DNA of 59,786 nt from Phycisphaerae bacterium (GTDB taxonomy: Bacteria; Planctomycetota; Phycisphaerae; Sedimentisphaerales; Anaerobacaceae), in contig JADHXR010000025.1 in the NCBI GenBank assembly GCA_016782865.1, positions 1 to 59,786 on the forward strand, in the 5' to 3' direction. Within the stretch, counting starts at the first letter, position 1, and each line of letters opens with the position of its first letter. The position numbers and the translations under genes are program-made. Below the pieces are notes generated by a model, which searched no databases, was not told the DNA's origin, and saw nothing but the letters and a program-made list of their open reading frames with translations. Positions 25,020-34,456 of the stretch are shown in pieces.

Positions 25020-26291
25020 CTATTCCACATTCTTGATCAGTGCAAGGTTTCCGTCCCGTGCCGCCTCCAGTACGGGCCCCATGTACTCGTCGATCATTTC
25101 AGCGGTCAACGGCACGGGCATGTTCTGGAGCTTCATCTTGAGCTGAGGATTCTTTGCCGCGGCAAGTGCGCGGTCGATATGATGCGGGCCGAATCCATCG
25201 ACCTCACCCAGGCGGGTGGGAAAGCCGATCCGGCGAGCTAATTCAAACATCGCCTCGGCAACTGCGACTCCAAGCTCTCTTGCTCGCAGGCCTTCTACGT
25301 CGGCATTTGTCAAACCTGCCTCTTGATATATCTTGCCGACAGCGCGCAACGGCCGCTCGATGGCCGGGGCGAAGAAGACCGAGTAGTACGGATTCATGAT
25401 AGCACAGGCCCGACCGTGGGACAGTATGTCCACCAGGGAGAAGCTGGTCAGGTGCCCCCCGTTGGTTCCGCCTACCATGATGGAATATCCGCCCAGGTCC
25501 GTAGCCAGGCAAAGCGCTTCCCGCCCCTGCGTATCCTTCGGATCGGCGACCACTGCCGGCAGGTAGTTGACCACCAGACTGATACATGCGCAGGCTATTT
25601 CTTCGATTCTTTCGTAGTCGCCCTTGCCGACGGCTCCGTAAAGAACTTCGAGCGAGTGCGCGATTCCATCGAGCGCTCCGTCGGCGGTCAACTCGGGCGG
25701 TGCACCGTATGTCACCGCGTAGTCGAAAACCGGATACGCCGGCACAATCGCTTCATCCACGATCAATTTCTTCTGGCCCGTCGAGACTTCTGTGATGTTG
25801 GAATACTTGGTCAGGTGAGCCGCCGAGCTGGCGACGGTCTGAATCGCGACGTGCGGGGTCAGGGACTTGTCCTGGTTTTGCAAAGTTTTGGTGACAAGCC
25901 CTACTCCAAAATACTCGTCAATGTCACCGTCGAGAGTGTGAAGGACCTCGGCGGCCTTCGCCGCATCGATCGTGCTGCCACCGCCGAAGCTGACCACTAC
26001 ATCCGCATCGGTTTCTCTCAGGCTCTCGGCGATTCGAAACAAATCTTCCCGCGGGCAGTTGGGCCCGGCGCCTCTGATTTCCGCTGCCAGGCTGACTCCT
26101 GATTCAGCCAGTGAACTGCGTATGCCCGCCACATAATCATCGCTGCCTTCAAATGTGTCACGAACCAGAGCAGCTTTCTTGCCGGCGGCGGCAGCCTGCT
26201 CGCCCACTCGTGGAAGGACATCGGCGCCGAACAAATATGAGCTGCCTTTGAACTCGTGCAGTAAAGCCTGTGCTTTTTCAAAATCGGTCAT
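25020..26291 (-). CDS. Iron-containing alcohol dehydrogenase
   Basis: A 423-residue group III (Fe-ADH) enzyme. NAD-binding motif VVSFGGGSTIDAAKA (near 105), metal-ligand region LDGIAHSLE (Asp and His), then GGHLTSFSLVDILSHGRACA supplying the other His ligands and the family HG signature. Members interconvert alcohols or aldehydes, such as lactaldehyde or 1,2-propanediol; lactaldehyde would arise if the aldolases cleave 2-keto-3-deoxyrhamnonate. It is third in the minus-strand run after the UxaE-like and SDR genes. Confidence 0.88.
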   Translation of the reverse strand: MTDFEKAQALLHEFKGSSYLFGADVLPRVGEQAAAAGKKAALVRDTFEGSDDYVAGIRSSLAESGVSLAAEIRGAGPNCPREDLFRIAESLRETDADVVVSFGGGSTIDAAKAAEVLHTLDGDIDEYFGVGLVTKTLQNQDKSLTPHVAIQTVASSAAHLTKYSNITEVSTGQKKLIVDEAIVPAYPVFDYAVTYGAPPELTADGALDGIAHSLEVLYGAVGKGDYERIEEIACACISLVVNYLPAVVADPKDTQGREALCLATDLGGYSIMVGGTNGGHLTSFSLVDILSHGRACAIMNPYYSVFFAPAIERPLRAVGKIYQEAGLTNADVEGLRARELGVAVAEAMFELARRIGFPTRLGEVDGFGPHHIDRALAAAKNPQLKMKLQNMPVPLTAEMIDEYMGPVLEAARDGNLALIKNVE

Positions 26292-26326
26292 GCTTTAGCT
26301 CTCCTGATGATATGCAACCACCTTCG

Positions 26327-27148
26327 TCAAGTCATTTCGAACCCGCCGTCCACGTTCAGCGTCTGTCCGGTCATGTAATCGGAATCCGGCGAACACAAGA
26401 ACGCGACAACACCCGCCATGTCCTCCACCGTGCCGGGCCTTTTCAACGCAGTTCGTTCTATGAACATCCTCATTGACTGGCCCGCAGCGAGGCCCGCTAT
26501 GCGGCCCCGGTCCCGGTCGATCTTCTCCCACATCGCTGTGGGAACGACACCGGGACACACGGCGTTGACATTGATATTGTACGGCGCAAAGGCCAGAGCC
26601 GCGGACTGCGTGACACTTATAATCGCAGCCTTGCTCGCTGCATAGGCCACCTGCTCGGCTCTGCCGCGGCGGCCTGAGATTGAAGAAAAGTTCACGATCT
26701 TCCCGTTACTGCCGTTTGCACGGCCCTCTGCTCGGGCTTGCTCCGGCATCTGATTTATCATCCGGCGCCCGACAGCCTGAACACAGAATGTTGTCCCTTT
26801 CAGATTCGTGTCGATCACGCGGTCCCATTGCCGCTCGGTGAGGTCGACAAACAGCCCGGTTTGCGCCACACCGGCGGCGTTTACGAGAATGTCGATTTGG
26901 CCGAACTGGGCCGCGGCGCGGTCGACCATCGACTGAATCTCACTCAGTCTGGAAACATCCACCGAGCAGGAAAACGCGCGGGCGTCGAGCGATCTGATTT
27001 CCTCGGCGGTCTGATCGGCGTTCTGCGTATTGACGTCTGCAACGACCACATCCGCCCCTTCACGGGCCAGACGCAGCGCCACCGCCTTGCCGATCCCCTG
27101 GCCGGCGCCGGTGACGATTGCCAGTTTACCATCCAGTCGCTCTTGCAT
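26327..27148 (-). CDS. Short-chain dehydrogenase/reductase
   Basis: A 273-residue classical SDR: TGAGQGIG cofactor loop (13-20), NAAGVAQTG, SFSSISGRRG-like strand (NFSSISGRRGRAEQ), catalytic YAASK and the C-terminal MTGQTLNVDGGFEM. The Asp at the end of beta-2 (VVVADVN) suggests NAD specificity. Compared with typical members there is a small insertion after the helix F region (MPEQARAEGRANGSNGK). Genomic position suggests oxidation of a sugar or reduction of a keto-sugar acid (such as fructuronate or tagaturonate). Confidence 0.88.
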   Translation of the reverse strand: MQERLDGKLAIVTGAGQGIGKAVALRLAREGADVVVADVNTQNADQTAEEIRSLDARAFSCSVDVSRLSEIQSMVDRAAAQFGQIDILVNAAGVAQTGLFVDLTERQWDRVIDTNLKGTTFCVQAVGRRMINQMPEQARAEGRANGSNGKIVNFSSISGRRGRAEQVAYAASKAAIISVTQSAALAFAPYNINVNAVCPGVVPTAMWEKIDRDRGRIAGLAAGQSMRMFIERTALKRPGTVEDMAGVVAFLCSPDSDYMTGQTLNVDGGFEMT

Positions 27149-27198
27149 GTTTTATGTCCTAATCGAACGGCTTATCATACGAGAGGCGGGACGGTTTC

Positions 27199-28914
27199 TC
27201 AAGAGATCTCTACATCCGCCGCCACTTCGCACAGGTAGCTGCAAATCCGCCTTTGATATTCGTCATAGAAATCCGCACCAAGGTCATAAAACTTCTCGCG
27301 ATGAACAAACTGCCCTTGCCGGTCCCGCTTGCCCACCGAGGCGAAGTTGTAGTAGTGGAAGACTGCGTGCTCGGGCGAAGGCCGCTGGTCGTCATCGGTT
27401 TCATACTTTCGCAGGCATTCGGCGGCAAAATCGGATCCCGTTGCCGCCTCCCGACGCGCGTAGTCGAGTGCGTCTTCCCACCAGAACCGGAACCGCGCGG
27501 GCTCAGCGTCATTCATCGTCTCGGCAAAGATGATCTGCAGGGCGGGTGACACTTTGAAATGGATCTGGCCCTGTGTCGCCTGCCCGATAGCCCGCCGGGT
27601 CTCCGGCTTCAGGTCATCACCGGAGTGACAATCCAGCATAATCCCGAACTCACGAGAGATGTCTTGAAGTCCCCGGATGCGCTTCTCCAGGCCTCCAAGG
27701 CCGTCTGTGCCTCTATAGTCCAGCTCCTTTTCGACCCCGAAATTCGGCGCGATATGTGTCACCGGCATCTGACGCCTGCGTATCTCATCGCCGAGGAAAG
27801 TCAGTTCTATCTCCGAGGTCAAGCATGTGAATGCGTCTATACCCGCCGGTGTCTCATCGATGCTGAGTTCGAGGTCGAAGGGCGCCCCGTCTCTCACGGC
27901 ACTAATGTGGTCGGATAATTGCTCCACTGCATCCAGGGCCGGCCAATACTTGCTCACCAGGCGTCCGACAGTCGCCCTATCCAACTGAGATTGGTGTGTG
28001 TGATAAGCGACGATTTCGTTTTGTTGTTTCGACTGGCAAATATGATTGGCTATATAATCCTGGGCCAAAGCTTGCGAAGTAATGTTCATCGCGCCGTAGT
28101 CCAGAAGATCGGATACATCCAAGGTGAAGAAGGTATAACGTCGGGCCGCTTCAATCACCCGCATGGCACGGTGAATGTTGTCATCGCCGCGCCTTACAGT
28201 TATGTGATCTGCGTCGGCGCCAAACTCCGGGGACGAATCGCTCTTGAGGGCTTCAAGCACCCCGGCTACCCAGAGCCCTTCGAAGGTGCTGCCCGTGTGT
28301 CCCTCGGGGACCCTGCCGAAGTTGGCCATGTAATTTAGACGCGGTGGTCGCCCCGCCAGCACGTCATCGAGCAGGTTGACCTCTCGGACTGAGTTCTGAA
28401 TCGGATTGGCGCACAAGTTGCATTTGTTCATAGCCCGCCACACGCCGGGCCATGCGGCTGTGGTCATTCTCGAACCGACCCCCAATCGCGGCATGGCGCC
28501 GAGTGCTTTGGGGCCTTTGTCAGGCCTTATCACCGAGACATAGCGGTAAATGGTGGCAGCGTCCGTCGGATATGCTGCCAGCCGGCTCTGGTCCTTGAAC
28601 AGGCGTGTACCGATCGGCTCTCCCAGGGCGAAATCCGTGTTCTCTGTTCCCAGTTCGACGAATACGTGCTGACCGTCGTCGAGCTCAGCGAGGAAGAACG
28701 AGCTGTTACGATGCTCTGCTGCCGAGCCGACATATACTGTGCAATGTTGGCCCACAGGCAGTCGACAGTCCCGGCTGACTGCCGTCGTGACGGATTTCCA
28801 GTAGCTCTCGTCTAGGGACGATATCGCGATCCAAGCCTGCGGCGTATCCCATGTCGCGGTATCTAAAACCGCAGGATTCTTCGACGGATCAAGTTCTAGA
28901 TTCTTGAATTTCAT
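27199..28914 (-). CDS. uxaE: Tagaturonate epimerase-like protein (UxaE family)
   Basis: A 571-residue cytosolic protein. The C-terminal two thirds match my recollection of the UxaE family (D-tagaturonate/D-fructuronate epimerase): FDLELSIDETPAGIDAFTCL, ELTFLGDEIRRRQMPVTHIA, PNFGVEKELDYRGTDGLGGL and GIMLDCHSGDDLKPETRRAI, with Glu, His and Asp residues well placed for a metal site. UxaE links the galacturonate branch to the glucuronate branch. It is the first gene of the minus-strand operon ending with UxaA. The assignment rests on motif memory and context, so moderate confidence. Confidence 0.68.
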   Translation of the reverse strand: MKFKNLELDPSKNPAVLDTATWDTPQAWIAISSLDESYWKSVTTAVSRDCRLPVGQHCTVYVGSAAEHRNSSFFLAELDDGQHVFVELGTENTDFALGEPIGTRLFKDQSRLAAYPTDAATIYRYVSVIRPDKGPKALGAMPRLGVGSRMTTAAWPGVWRAMNKCNLCANPIQNSVREVNLLDDVLAGRPPRLNYMANFGRVPEGHTGSTFEGLWVAGVLEALKSDSSPEFGADADHITVRRGDDNIHRAMRVIEAARRYTFFTLDVSDLLDYGAMNITSQALAQDYIANHICQSKQQNEIVAYHTHQSQLDRATVGRLVSKYWPALDAVEQLSDHISAVRDGAPFDLELSIDETPAGIDAFTCLTSEIELTFLGDEIRRRQMPVTHIAPNFGVEKELDYRGTDGLGGLEKRIRGLQDISREFGIMLDCHSGDDLKPETRRAIGQATQGQIHFKVSPALQIIFAETMNDAEPARFRFWWEDALDYARREAATGSDFAAECLRKYETDDDQRPSPEHAVFHYYNFASVGKRDRQGQFVHREKFYDLGADFYDEYQRRICSYLCEVAADVEIS

Positions 28915-29012
28915 TTACGGCCCGCAGGACACATTGTCATATTACCTGTTGGACATGGTAGTCACTGTGATCTAAGGCGTCAACTTCTCTGGCGGAAACC
29001 ACTACATTTGTG

Positions 29013-29041
29013 TTGCACAACATGTAACTATGGGCTATAAG
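29013..29041 (+). promoter_or_regulatory. Sigma70-type promoter for the Nramp-like gene
   Basis: TTGCAC (29013-29018) and TATAAG (29036-29041) are separated by 17 bases, close to the consensus. The promoter faces the gene at 29113 in the 198-base gap between divergent transcription units. TGTTG-CA-CAACA (29011-29022) overlaps the -35 element and could be an operator. Confidence 0.5.
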
Positions 29042-29112
29042 AGTTGCCAAAGTGCAGTGCGTGTGATAGTATCGAGCCCTGATTCAGCGTTCTTTTCACC
29101 AGAGGCAGCCGC

Positions 29113-30687
29113 ATGCCAACAGAAGGCAAATCAGAACCTGGTGACCTCGGCGGCAACGGCAAATCGCTGTCGGAAGATGCTTCGGTCGTGCGGGAAGCGC
29201 CGCGGACACTGGTCGCGACGCTTCTTCGGCTTGGCCCCGGGATGATAATAGCCGGCTCCATAGTCGGCTCGGGAGAACTTATTGCCACGACCAAGGCCGG
29301 CGCAGAGGCAGGATTCTGGCTGCTCTGGCTCATTATTATCGGCTGCGTAATCAAGGTCTCCACGCAGATCGAACTCGGCCGATACACCATCACGTGGACC
29401 GAAACCCCGCTCAAGGCTCTGGACACGGTCCCCGGCCCACGTCTGAAGGTCAACTGGGTGCTATGGTATTGGGTGATCATGACTTTGCTGATCATTTCCC
29501 AGCAGGGAGGGATCGTCGGCGGTGTCGGGCAGACACTGGCGATCAGTCGGCCGCTTACCAGCCAGGGTCGTCAGTACAACGAATTACAGGACGAGCTGGC
29601 GAGTAGCCAGGTAGAGTTGAATGTGGCCCGGGCCCAGGGTACTGGAACCCAAGAAACCGAACGACTGGAGCGCAGGATAGCGGAGTTGACGGATGAAACG
29701 ACCGAACTCAAAGAGCCCGCAGATGCATATTTGTGGGCCACGATCCTGGCAATAGCAACTTCCGTGCTGCTGCTCGTCGGTCGGTACGGCTTGATTCAGT
29801 TGATCTCAACTGTGTTTGTCGCGGCATTCACGTTGGTGACGATAGCAACGCTGATCATGCTGCAGACAAAGCCGGAATGGGCGGTGACAGCAGGCGAGCT
29901 GGCCGATGGACTGAGCTTTCGACTGCCGCCCGCTTCTGACGAGGCCGGCATAAATCCAATCGCCACCGCGCTGGCTGCGTTCGGAATAATCGGCGTCGGC
30001 GCTTCAGAGTTGATCATGTACCCTTACTGGTGTCTGGAGAAGGGTTACGCAAAGTTCACGGGCCCGCGTGAACATACGCAGGCGTGGATAAGGCGTGCTC
30101 GTGGCTGGCTGCGCGTACTACAATTCGACGCCTGGTTTTCGATGGTGGTCTACACGTTTGCGACAGTTGCCTTCTACTTACTTGGAGCTGCCGTGCTCGG
30201 AAGAACAGGGCTCAATCCGAGCGGCAGGCACATGGTTCGCACATTGGCCGCGATGTATGTCCCGGTCTTCGGTCCCTGGGCGGATCGCGTGTTCCTTTCG
30301 GGCGCTTTTGCCGTGCTGTACTCGACTTTCTTCGTTGCCGCGGCGGGGAACGCCCGCATGGTCGCCGATGCCTTGGGAATATTCGGGATTACCGATGGTT
30401 CCGAGCGCATGCGTCTGCGGTGGACGCGCATAATTTCCGCGTTGTGGCCAATTCTCGCCCTGCTGCTTTATATCGGGGTGCGTGCGCCTGCAAAGATGGT
30501 CCTGGCCAGTGGCATGGCGCAGGGAATCATGCTGCCGATGCTGGGAGCTGCGGCCCTGTATTTCCGCTATCGCCGCTGCGACGAGAACCTGCGTCCGGGC
30601 CGGCTATGGGATGCAATGCTGTGGATCTCGCTTGCAGCTTTTGCCATCATAGGCGGCTGGTCGCTGGTTAGCTTGTTCTGGAAATAG
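29113..30687 (+). CDS. Nramp-related membrane transporter with coiled-coil insertion
   Basis: A 524-residue membrane protein with about 11 hydrophobic segments. LLRLGPGMIIAGSIVGSGEL matches the first helix of Nramp-family proteins, but the metal-binding DPGN motif of true Mn/Fe transporters is absent. Between helices 3 and 4 (about residues 150-200) lies a polar heptad-rich stretch, YNELQDELASSQVELNVARA then ETERLERRIAELTDETTELK, that is probably a coiled coil. AGAGG precedes the ATG. Substrate unknown; loss of the metal motif and the sugar-acid context argue against a standard metal transporter. Confidence 0.75.
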   Translation: MPTEGKSEPGDLGGNGKSLSEDASVVREAPRTLVATLLRLGPGMIIAGSIVGSGELIATTKAGAEAGFWLLWLIIIGCVIKVSTQIELGRYTITWTETPLKALDTVPGPRLKVNWVLWYWVIMTLLIISQQGGIVGGVGQTLAISRPLTSQGRQYNELQDELASSQVELNVARAQGTGTQETERLERRIAELTDETTELKEPADAYLWATILAIATSVLLLVGRYGLIQLISTVFVAAFTLVTIATLIMLQTKPEWAVTAGELADGLSFRLPPASDEAGINPIATALAAFGIIGVGASELIMYPYWCLEKGYAKFTGPREHTQAWIRRARGWLRVLQFDAWFSMVVYTFATVAFYLLGAAVLGRTGLNPSGRHMVRTLAAMYVPVFGPWADRVFLSGAFAVLYSTFFVAAAGNARMVADALGIFGITDGSERMRLRWTRIISALWPILALLLYIGVRAPAKMVLASGMAQGIMLPMLGAAALYFRYRRCDENLRPGRLWDAMLWISLAAFAIIGGWSLVSLFWK

Positions 30688-30697
30688 GAGTACAAGA

Positions 30698-30778
30698 ACA
30701 ATAATCAAATATCAAATATGAAAAATCAATCCCGGCGAGCCGGGATTGCATTTTGATTTGTTTAAAGGAAGGATTGAA
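30698..30778. repeat. Short hairpin spacer repeat E
   Basis: AATAATCAAATATCAAATAT left arm, palindrome ATCCCGGCGAGCCGGGAT-like core (30731-30744) and right arm GCATTTTGATTTG, a minimal version of repeats A and B. It occupies the whole gap between the Nramp-like gene and the SDR gene. Confidence 0.65.
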
Positions 30779-30780
30779 TT

Positions 30781-31512
30781 ATGGACTTGAAGGGCAAAAT
30801 CGTTCTGGTCGTAGGTGGGGCCGGAGGCATTGGGCTGGGGATCGGCAAGGCGCTTGCAGCCGAGGGCTGCAGGGTTGCGCTTGCGGATACCGATGAGGAT
30901 GGCTTGGCGAAAGCCGCCAAGACCGCAAGCGCCGACTCTGCTTTTGTCTGGCGCACTTGTGACATCACGGATCGCGGGCAGGTCTCAAAACTATTTCAGT
31001 GGCTCGGCGACGAACTCGGCCCTGTCGATATTCTCGTCAACAGCGCCGGTATCAACGTCGCCAATCGAATGATGTCCAACATCGACCCGGCGGACTTCGA
31101 CCGGATGATTGAGATCAATACGACCGGGACGTTTAACTGCATTCATGCCGCCCTTGCAGGCATGCGTCAGAGAGGTTCGGGACTGATCGTCAACATTGTG
31201 TCTCTGGCAGGCAAACGCGTGATGCTTCTGGCGGGTCTGCCGTACTGCGTGTCAAAGTTTGCCACCGGCGCGCTCGGGACTTTTGTCAACCTGGAGGAAT
31301 GTGGAAACGGCATCAAGGTCACGAACATCTATCCGGGTGAGACGAACACTGCGATAGTTGACAAGCGTCCCACGCCGCCTCCGCCCGAGAAACGCGAGAA
31401 GATGCTCCAGCCGGAGGACATTGCCGCCTGTGTGGTGACGGTCGCTAAGCTGCCGGCCCGTGCGGTCGTTCCGGAACTGGTAATTACCCCTCCACACATG
31501 ATGCTCGGTTGA
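30781..31512 (+). CDS. Short-chain dehydrogenase/reductase
   Basis: A 243-residue classical SDR: VGGAGGIGLGIG cofactor loop, DILVNSAGINVANR, an NIVSLAGKRV strand and the catalytic YCVSK. The C-terminus (VPELVITPPHMMLG) follows the pattern of small SDRs with tetramer contacts. An Asp ends beta-2 (VALADTD), favouring NAD. AAAGGAAGG precedes the ATG. It lies in a plus-strand run with an aldose epimerase, Gfo/Idh/MocA oxidoreductase and TIM-barrel isomerase, suggesting oxidation of a neutral sugar or polyol. Distinct from the SDR at 26327 (no internal insertion). Confidence 0.88.
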   Translation: MDLKGKIVLVVGGAGGIGLGIGKALAAEGCRVALADTDEDGLAKAAKTASADSAFVWRTCDITDRGQVSKLFQWLGDELGPVDILVNSAGINVANRMMSNIDPADFDRMIEINTTGTFNCIHAALAGMRQRGSGLIVNIVSLAGKRVMLLAGLPYCVSKFATGALGTFVNLEECGNGIKVTNIYPGETNTAIVDKRPTPPPPEKREKMLQPEDIAACVVTVAKLPARAVVPELVITPPHMMLG

Positions 31513-31514
31513 AG

Positions 31515-31740
31515 GGAAAATCAAAATGTAAAAATCAAAGCATGTCCCTTCGACAGGCTCAGAGCCTGCCCTGAGCTTGTCGAGCGGGGCAGGCTCTGAG
31601 CGAAGTCGAAGGATGCAAAATTAAGGAAGGGCCCCCGCTCTGCGGGAACAAAGTCATCCGCCTACGGCGGGTTCCACAGCTTGTCATTCCCGCAGAAGCG
31701 GCAGTCCAGTTCCTTCATATTTGATCTTTGATTTCTTTTA
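31515..31740. repeat. Composite spacer repeat F
   Basis: AT-rich arm AAAATCAAAATGTAAAAATC, then an 80-base unit (31543-31622) starting TGTCCCTTCGACAGGCTCAG that recurs inverted at 39246-39325 with about 5 differences, then a GTCATTCCCGCAGAAGCGG-type segment and a closing arm ATATTTGATCTTTGATTTCT. No coding potential. Confidence 0.7.
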
Positions 31741-31756
31741 ATGAGAGGACTGTGAC

Positions 31757-32878
31757 ATGGCTAATTACCGAATTTATTTCTGCATACTGCTGATGGTTAC
31801 CGGCTGGTCATCGGTTTCAAGCGGAGCCGGCGCGGGCGTAACTCAGGAATCGTTCGGTCGGATGCCTGACGGTACTGAGGTAAATGTCTACGAGCTGACA
31901 AATGCCAAAGGGCTGCGCGCAAAGGTCATTGACTACGGGGCGATACTGGTGTCGCTGGAGGTTCCGGATCGCGCGGGCAAATTGGGTGACATCGCGCTCG
32001 GATTCGACGATATGGACTCCTACCTCAAGAGGAACCCTATGTTCGGGGCCACGGTCGGGCGCTATGCCAATCGTATCGAAGGCGCCAGGTTCATGCTTGA
32101 TGGTGTCGAGCACAAGCTGACCGCCAATTCCGGCAAGAATCACATCCACGGCGGGAGAAGCAAGAGATTCGACAAGGTCGTATGGAGGGGCCGGTCGTTC
32201 AAGAACAACGAAGAAACGGGTGTTCGCTTTACGTATCTCAGCGCAGACGGCGACGAAGGTTTTCCGGGTAACCTGAACTGCACTGTGACTTATACGTTGA
32301 CGAATCGTAACGAGTTGAAGATAAGCTACCAAGCTGCTACAGACAAGCCTACGATCGTCAACCTCACCAACCACAGCTACTTTAACCTCGCCGGGGCGGG
32401 CAGCCGGGACGTTCTGGATCATGAGATGACGATCAATGCGGACTTTTATACGCCCGGTGACGAAGCGCTGATCCCGACGGGGGAGATCCAAAGTGTCAAA
32501 GGCACCGCTCTGGACTTCACCGAGCCGGAGACAATCGGAGCGAGGATCGAGGAGCTTACTCAGACGCGGGGATACGATCACAACTACGTGCTCAAGAATT
32601 CAGACGGTTCACTTGTCTTGGCTGCCCGGGTGTATGAGCCCACGAGCGGCCGGGTAATGACGGTGCGCACCACTGAACCGGGGATGCAGTTCTACACGGC
32701 CAACGGCATGAGGGCAATCATGGGCAAAGGCTCAAAGCTCTACGATAGGCACTATGGTTTCTGCCTTGAGACTCAGCATTTTCCTGACTCGCCCAACAAG
32801 CCGCATTTTCCTTCCACCCGGTTGCGGCCCAGCCAAGAGTACAGTACCATGACCGTGTTCATATTCTCAACACGTTAG
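31757..32878 (+). CDS. galM: Exported aldose 1-epimerase (galactose mutarotase)
   Basis: A 373-residue GalM-family enzyme with an N-terminal signal peptide (ILLMVTGWSSVSSGAGA). Family motifs: MFGATVGRYANRIEGARF, GKNHIHGG, VNLTNHSYFNLAGAG, a GYDHNYVLK segment with the catalytic His, and a Glu near the end in GFCLETQHFPDSPN. It interconverts alpha and beta anomers of aldoses. Export to the periplasm fits processing of monosaccharides released by secreted glycosidases. Lies in a run with oxidoreductases and a GntP permease. Confidence 0.9.
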   Translation: MANYRIYFCILLMVTGWSSVSSGAGAGVTQESFGRMPDGTEVNVYELTNAKGLRAKVIDYGAILVSLEVPDRAGKLGDIALGFDDMDSYLKRNPMFGATVGRYANRIEGARFMLDGVEHKLTANSGKNHIHGGRSKRFDKVVWRGRSFKNNEETGVRFTYLSADGDEGFPGNLNCTVTYTLTNRNELKISYQAATDKPTIVNLTNHSYFNLAGAGSRDVLDHEMTINADFYTPGDEALIPTGEIQSVKGTALDFTEPETIGARIEELTQTRGYDHNYVLKNSDGSLVLAARVYEPTSGRVMTVRTTEPGMQFYTANGMRAIMGKGSKLYDRHYGFCLETQHFPDSPNKPHFPSTRLRPSQEYSTMTVFIFSTR

Positions 32879-32966
32879 ATATATGCCTGTGACCAGCATC
32901 TCGATGTGGTCGGCATCAACATAATGACGGGTCTTGCACGATCCGGCTTTGACGAGGACGAGACAA

Positions 32967-34406
32967 ATGAGCGGCCTGACTCGCAGAGGCTTTATCAGGA
33001 ACCTGGCGGCTGTTGCCGCCGGCGCCGAGGCCCCGTCAAGGATCAGGGGGGCAAACAATGACATCCGCATCGCCATAGTGGGCCTGCGCAAAAAGGGCAA
33101 GGAGCATCTCGAAATATTCCCGAAGGTCCCGGGCGTTCGCATAGTTGCGCTTTGCGATGCGGACACTCAATTTCTTGATATTGAAGCCAGGAAGTTCGAG
33201 GACCGAAATGAAAAAGTCACCAGATACGTGGACTACCGCAGGCTGCTCGATGATAAGGATATCGATGCTGTCGTTGTTGTCGCGCCCGATCACTGGCACG
33301 CACTGATGACCGTCTGGGCCTGTCAGGCGGGCAAGGACGTGTATGTGGAAAAGCCGCTCTCCCATAACATCTGGGAAGGGCGCAAAATGGTGCAGGCGGC
33401 CCGCAAGTACGAACGCATTGTCCAGACAGGCTCGCAAAACCGTTCCGATGTCGGACTGCGGGCAGCGGTCGAGTATGTCAAACAGGGCAACCTGGGCGCC
33501 ATCAAACTCGTGCGGGCGCTCAGCTACGGCCTTCGCGAAAGCATCGGCCGGGTCAACGGGCCGCAACCTATTCCGGCATCGTTGGATTATAATCTCTTCC
33601 AGGGGCCTGCTCCCCTGGTGCCCCTGATGCGGGAGAACCTGCATTATGACTGGCACTGGTTCTGGGATACCGGCTCAGGCGAGGTCGGCAATCTCGGCGC
33701 ACATAACGTCGACGAGAGCCGATGGGTGATTGGCCAAAGGGAGGTCGCCCCGAGGGCGATCAGCATCGCCGGTCGGGTCGGCATGAACGATGACGGGCAA
33801 ACCCCCAATACACAGATCACGTTCTTTGACTATGAACCGGCCCCGATTATCTACGAAGTACGCGGCCTGCGGCGGCGCAAAGGCCTGCGTGCCACAGAGC
33901 ACTATAAGGGGACAAGTTTCGGGATGGTGATCCAATGCGAGGGGGGGTATTTTGCCGGCGGAAGAGGCGGCGGCTGGGCGTACGACAACGACGGCAAGAG
34001 GACAAGGCAGTTCCCCGGGGACGGCGGTATCGGACATCAGGCCAACTTTATCGAGGCTCTCAGGAGCCGCAACATCAGTGACCTCAGGGCCGACGTTCTC
34101 GAAGGTCACGTCACTGCAACACTCTGTCACATGGCCAACATATCGTATCGCCTCGGTCGCAAGGAATCGCCTGAAAGAATCGCCGAGGCGGTCGCAGGAA
34201 ACGACTTGTTGGCAGAGGCGTTCGAGCGTTGCCTCAAACATCTAAAGGCCAACGAAGTGGACCTTCAGCGCGAGCCCATGACTATCGGGCCTGCTCTTAC
34301 GTTCGACAACAAGAGTGAGGAATTTGTGGGCGAATTTGCCGATTTGGCGAACATGTATCTGCGACGAAACTACCGCGAACCGTTCGTGATGCCGGACCAG
34401 GTATGA
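32967..34406 (+). CDS. Tat-exported Gfo/Idh/MocA-family oxidoreductase
   Basis: A 479-residue protein with a twin-arginine signal (LTRRGFIRNLAAVAAGA). The Rossmann domain shows IRIAIVGLRKKGKEHLEIF and VVVVAPDHWHALMTVWA; the hallmark EKP is in VYVEKPLSHNIWEGRKMV. The second domain contains HYDWHWFWDTGSGEVGNLGA with a His region typical of the exported planctomycete members. NAD(P)-dependent sugar or inositol-like oxidation is expected but the substrate is unknown. ATG 32967 has GAGGA upstream. A similar exported form is found in many planctomycete genomes. Confidence 0.85.
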   Translation: MSGLTRRGFIRNLAAVAAGAEAPSRIRGANNDIRIAIVGLRKKGKEHLEIFPKVPGVRIVALCDADTQFLDIEARKFEDRNEKVTRYVDYRRLLDDKDIDAVVVVAPDHWHALMTVWACQAGKDVYVEKPLSHNIWEGRKMVQAARKYERIVQTGSQNRSDVGLRAAVEYVKQGNLGAIKLVRALSYGLRESIGRVNGPQPIPASLDYNLFQGPAPLVPLMRENLHYDWHWFWDTGSGEVGNLGAHNVDESRWVIGQREVAPRAISIAGRVGMNDDGQTPNTQITFFDYEPAPIIYEVRGLRRRKGLRATEHYKGTSFGMVIQCEGGYFAGGRGGGWAYDNDGKRTRQFPGDGGIGHQANFIEALRSRNISDLRADVLEGHVTATLCHMANISYRLGRKESPERIAEAVAGNDLLAEAFERCLKHLKANEVDLQREPMTIGPALTFDNKSEEFVGEFADLANMYLRRNYREPFVMPDQV

Positions 34407-34456
34407 TGGCCAAATAAATGTTCCCAATGGTTTGAGACATGAGAGGACAGAAAAGA

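Noticed and set aside
31515..31740. Riboswitch upstream of the aldose epimerase
   Set aside because: The structure-forming sequence is a copy of the dispersed spacer repeat found elsewhere in the opposite orientation, not a conserved leader.
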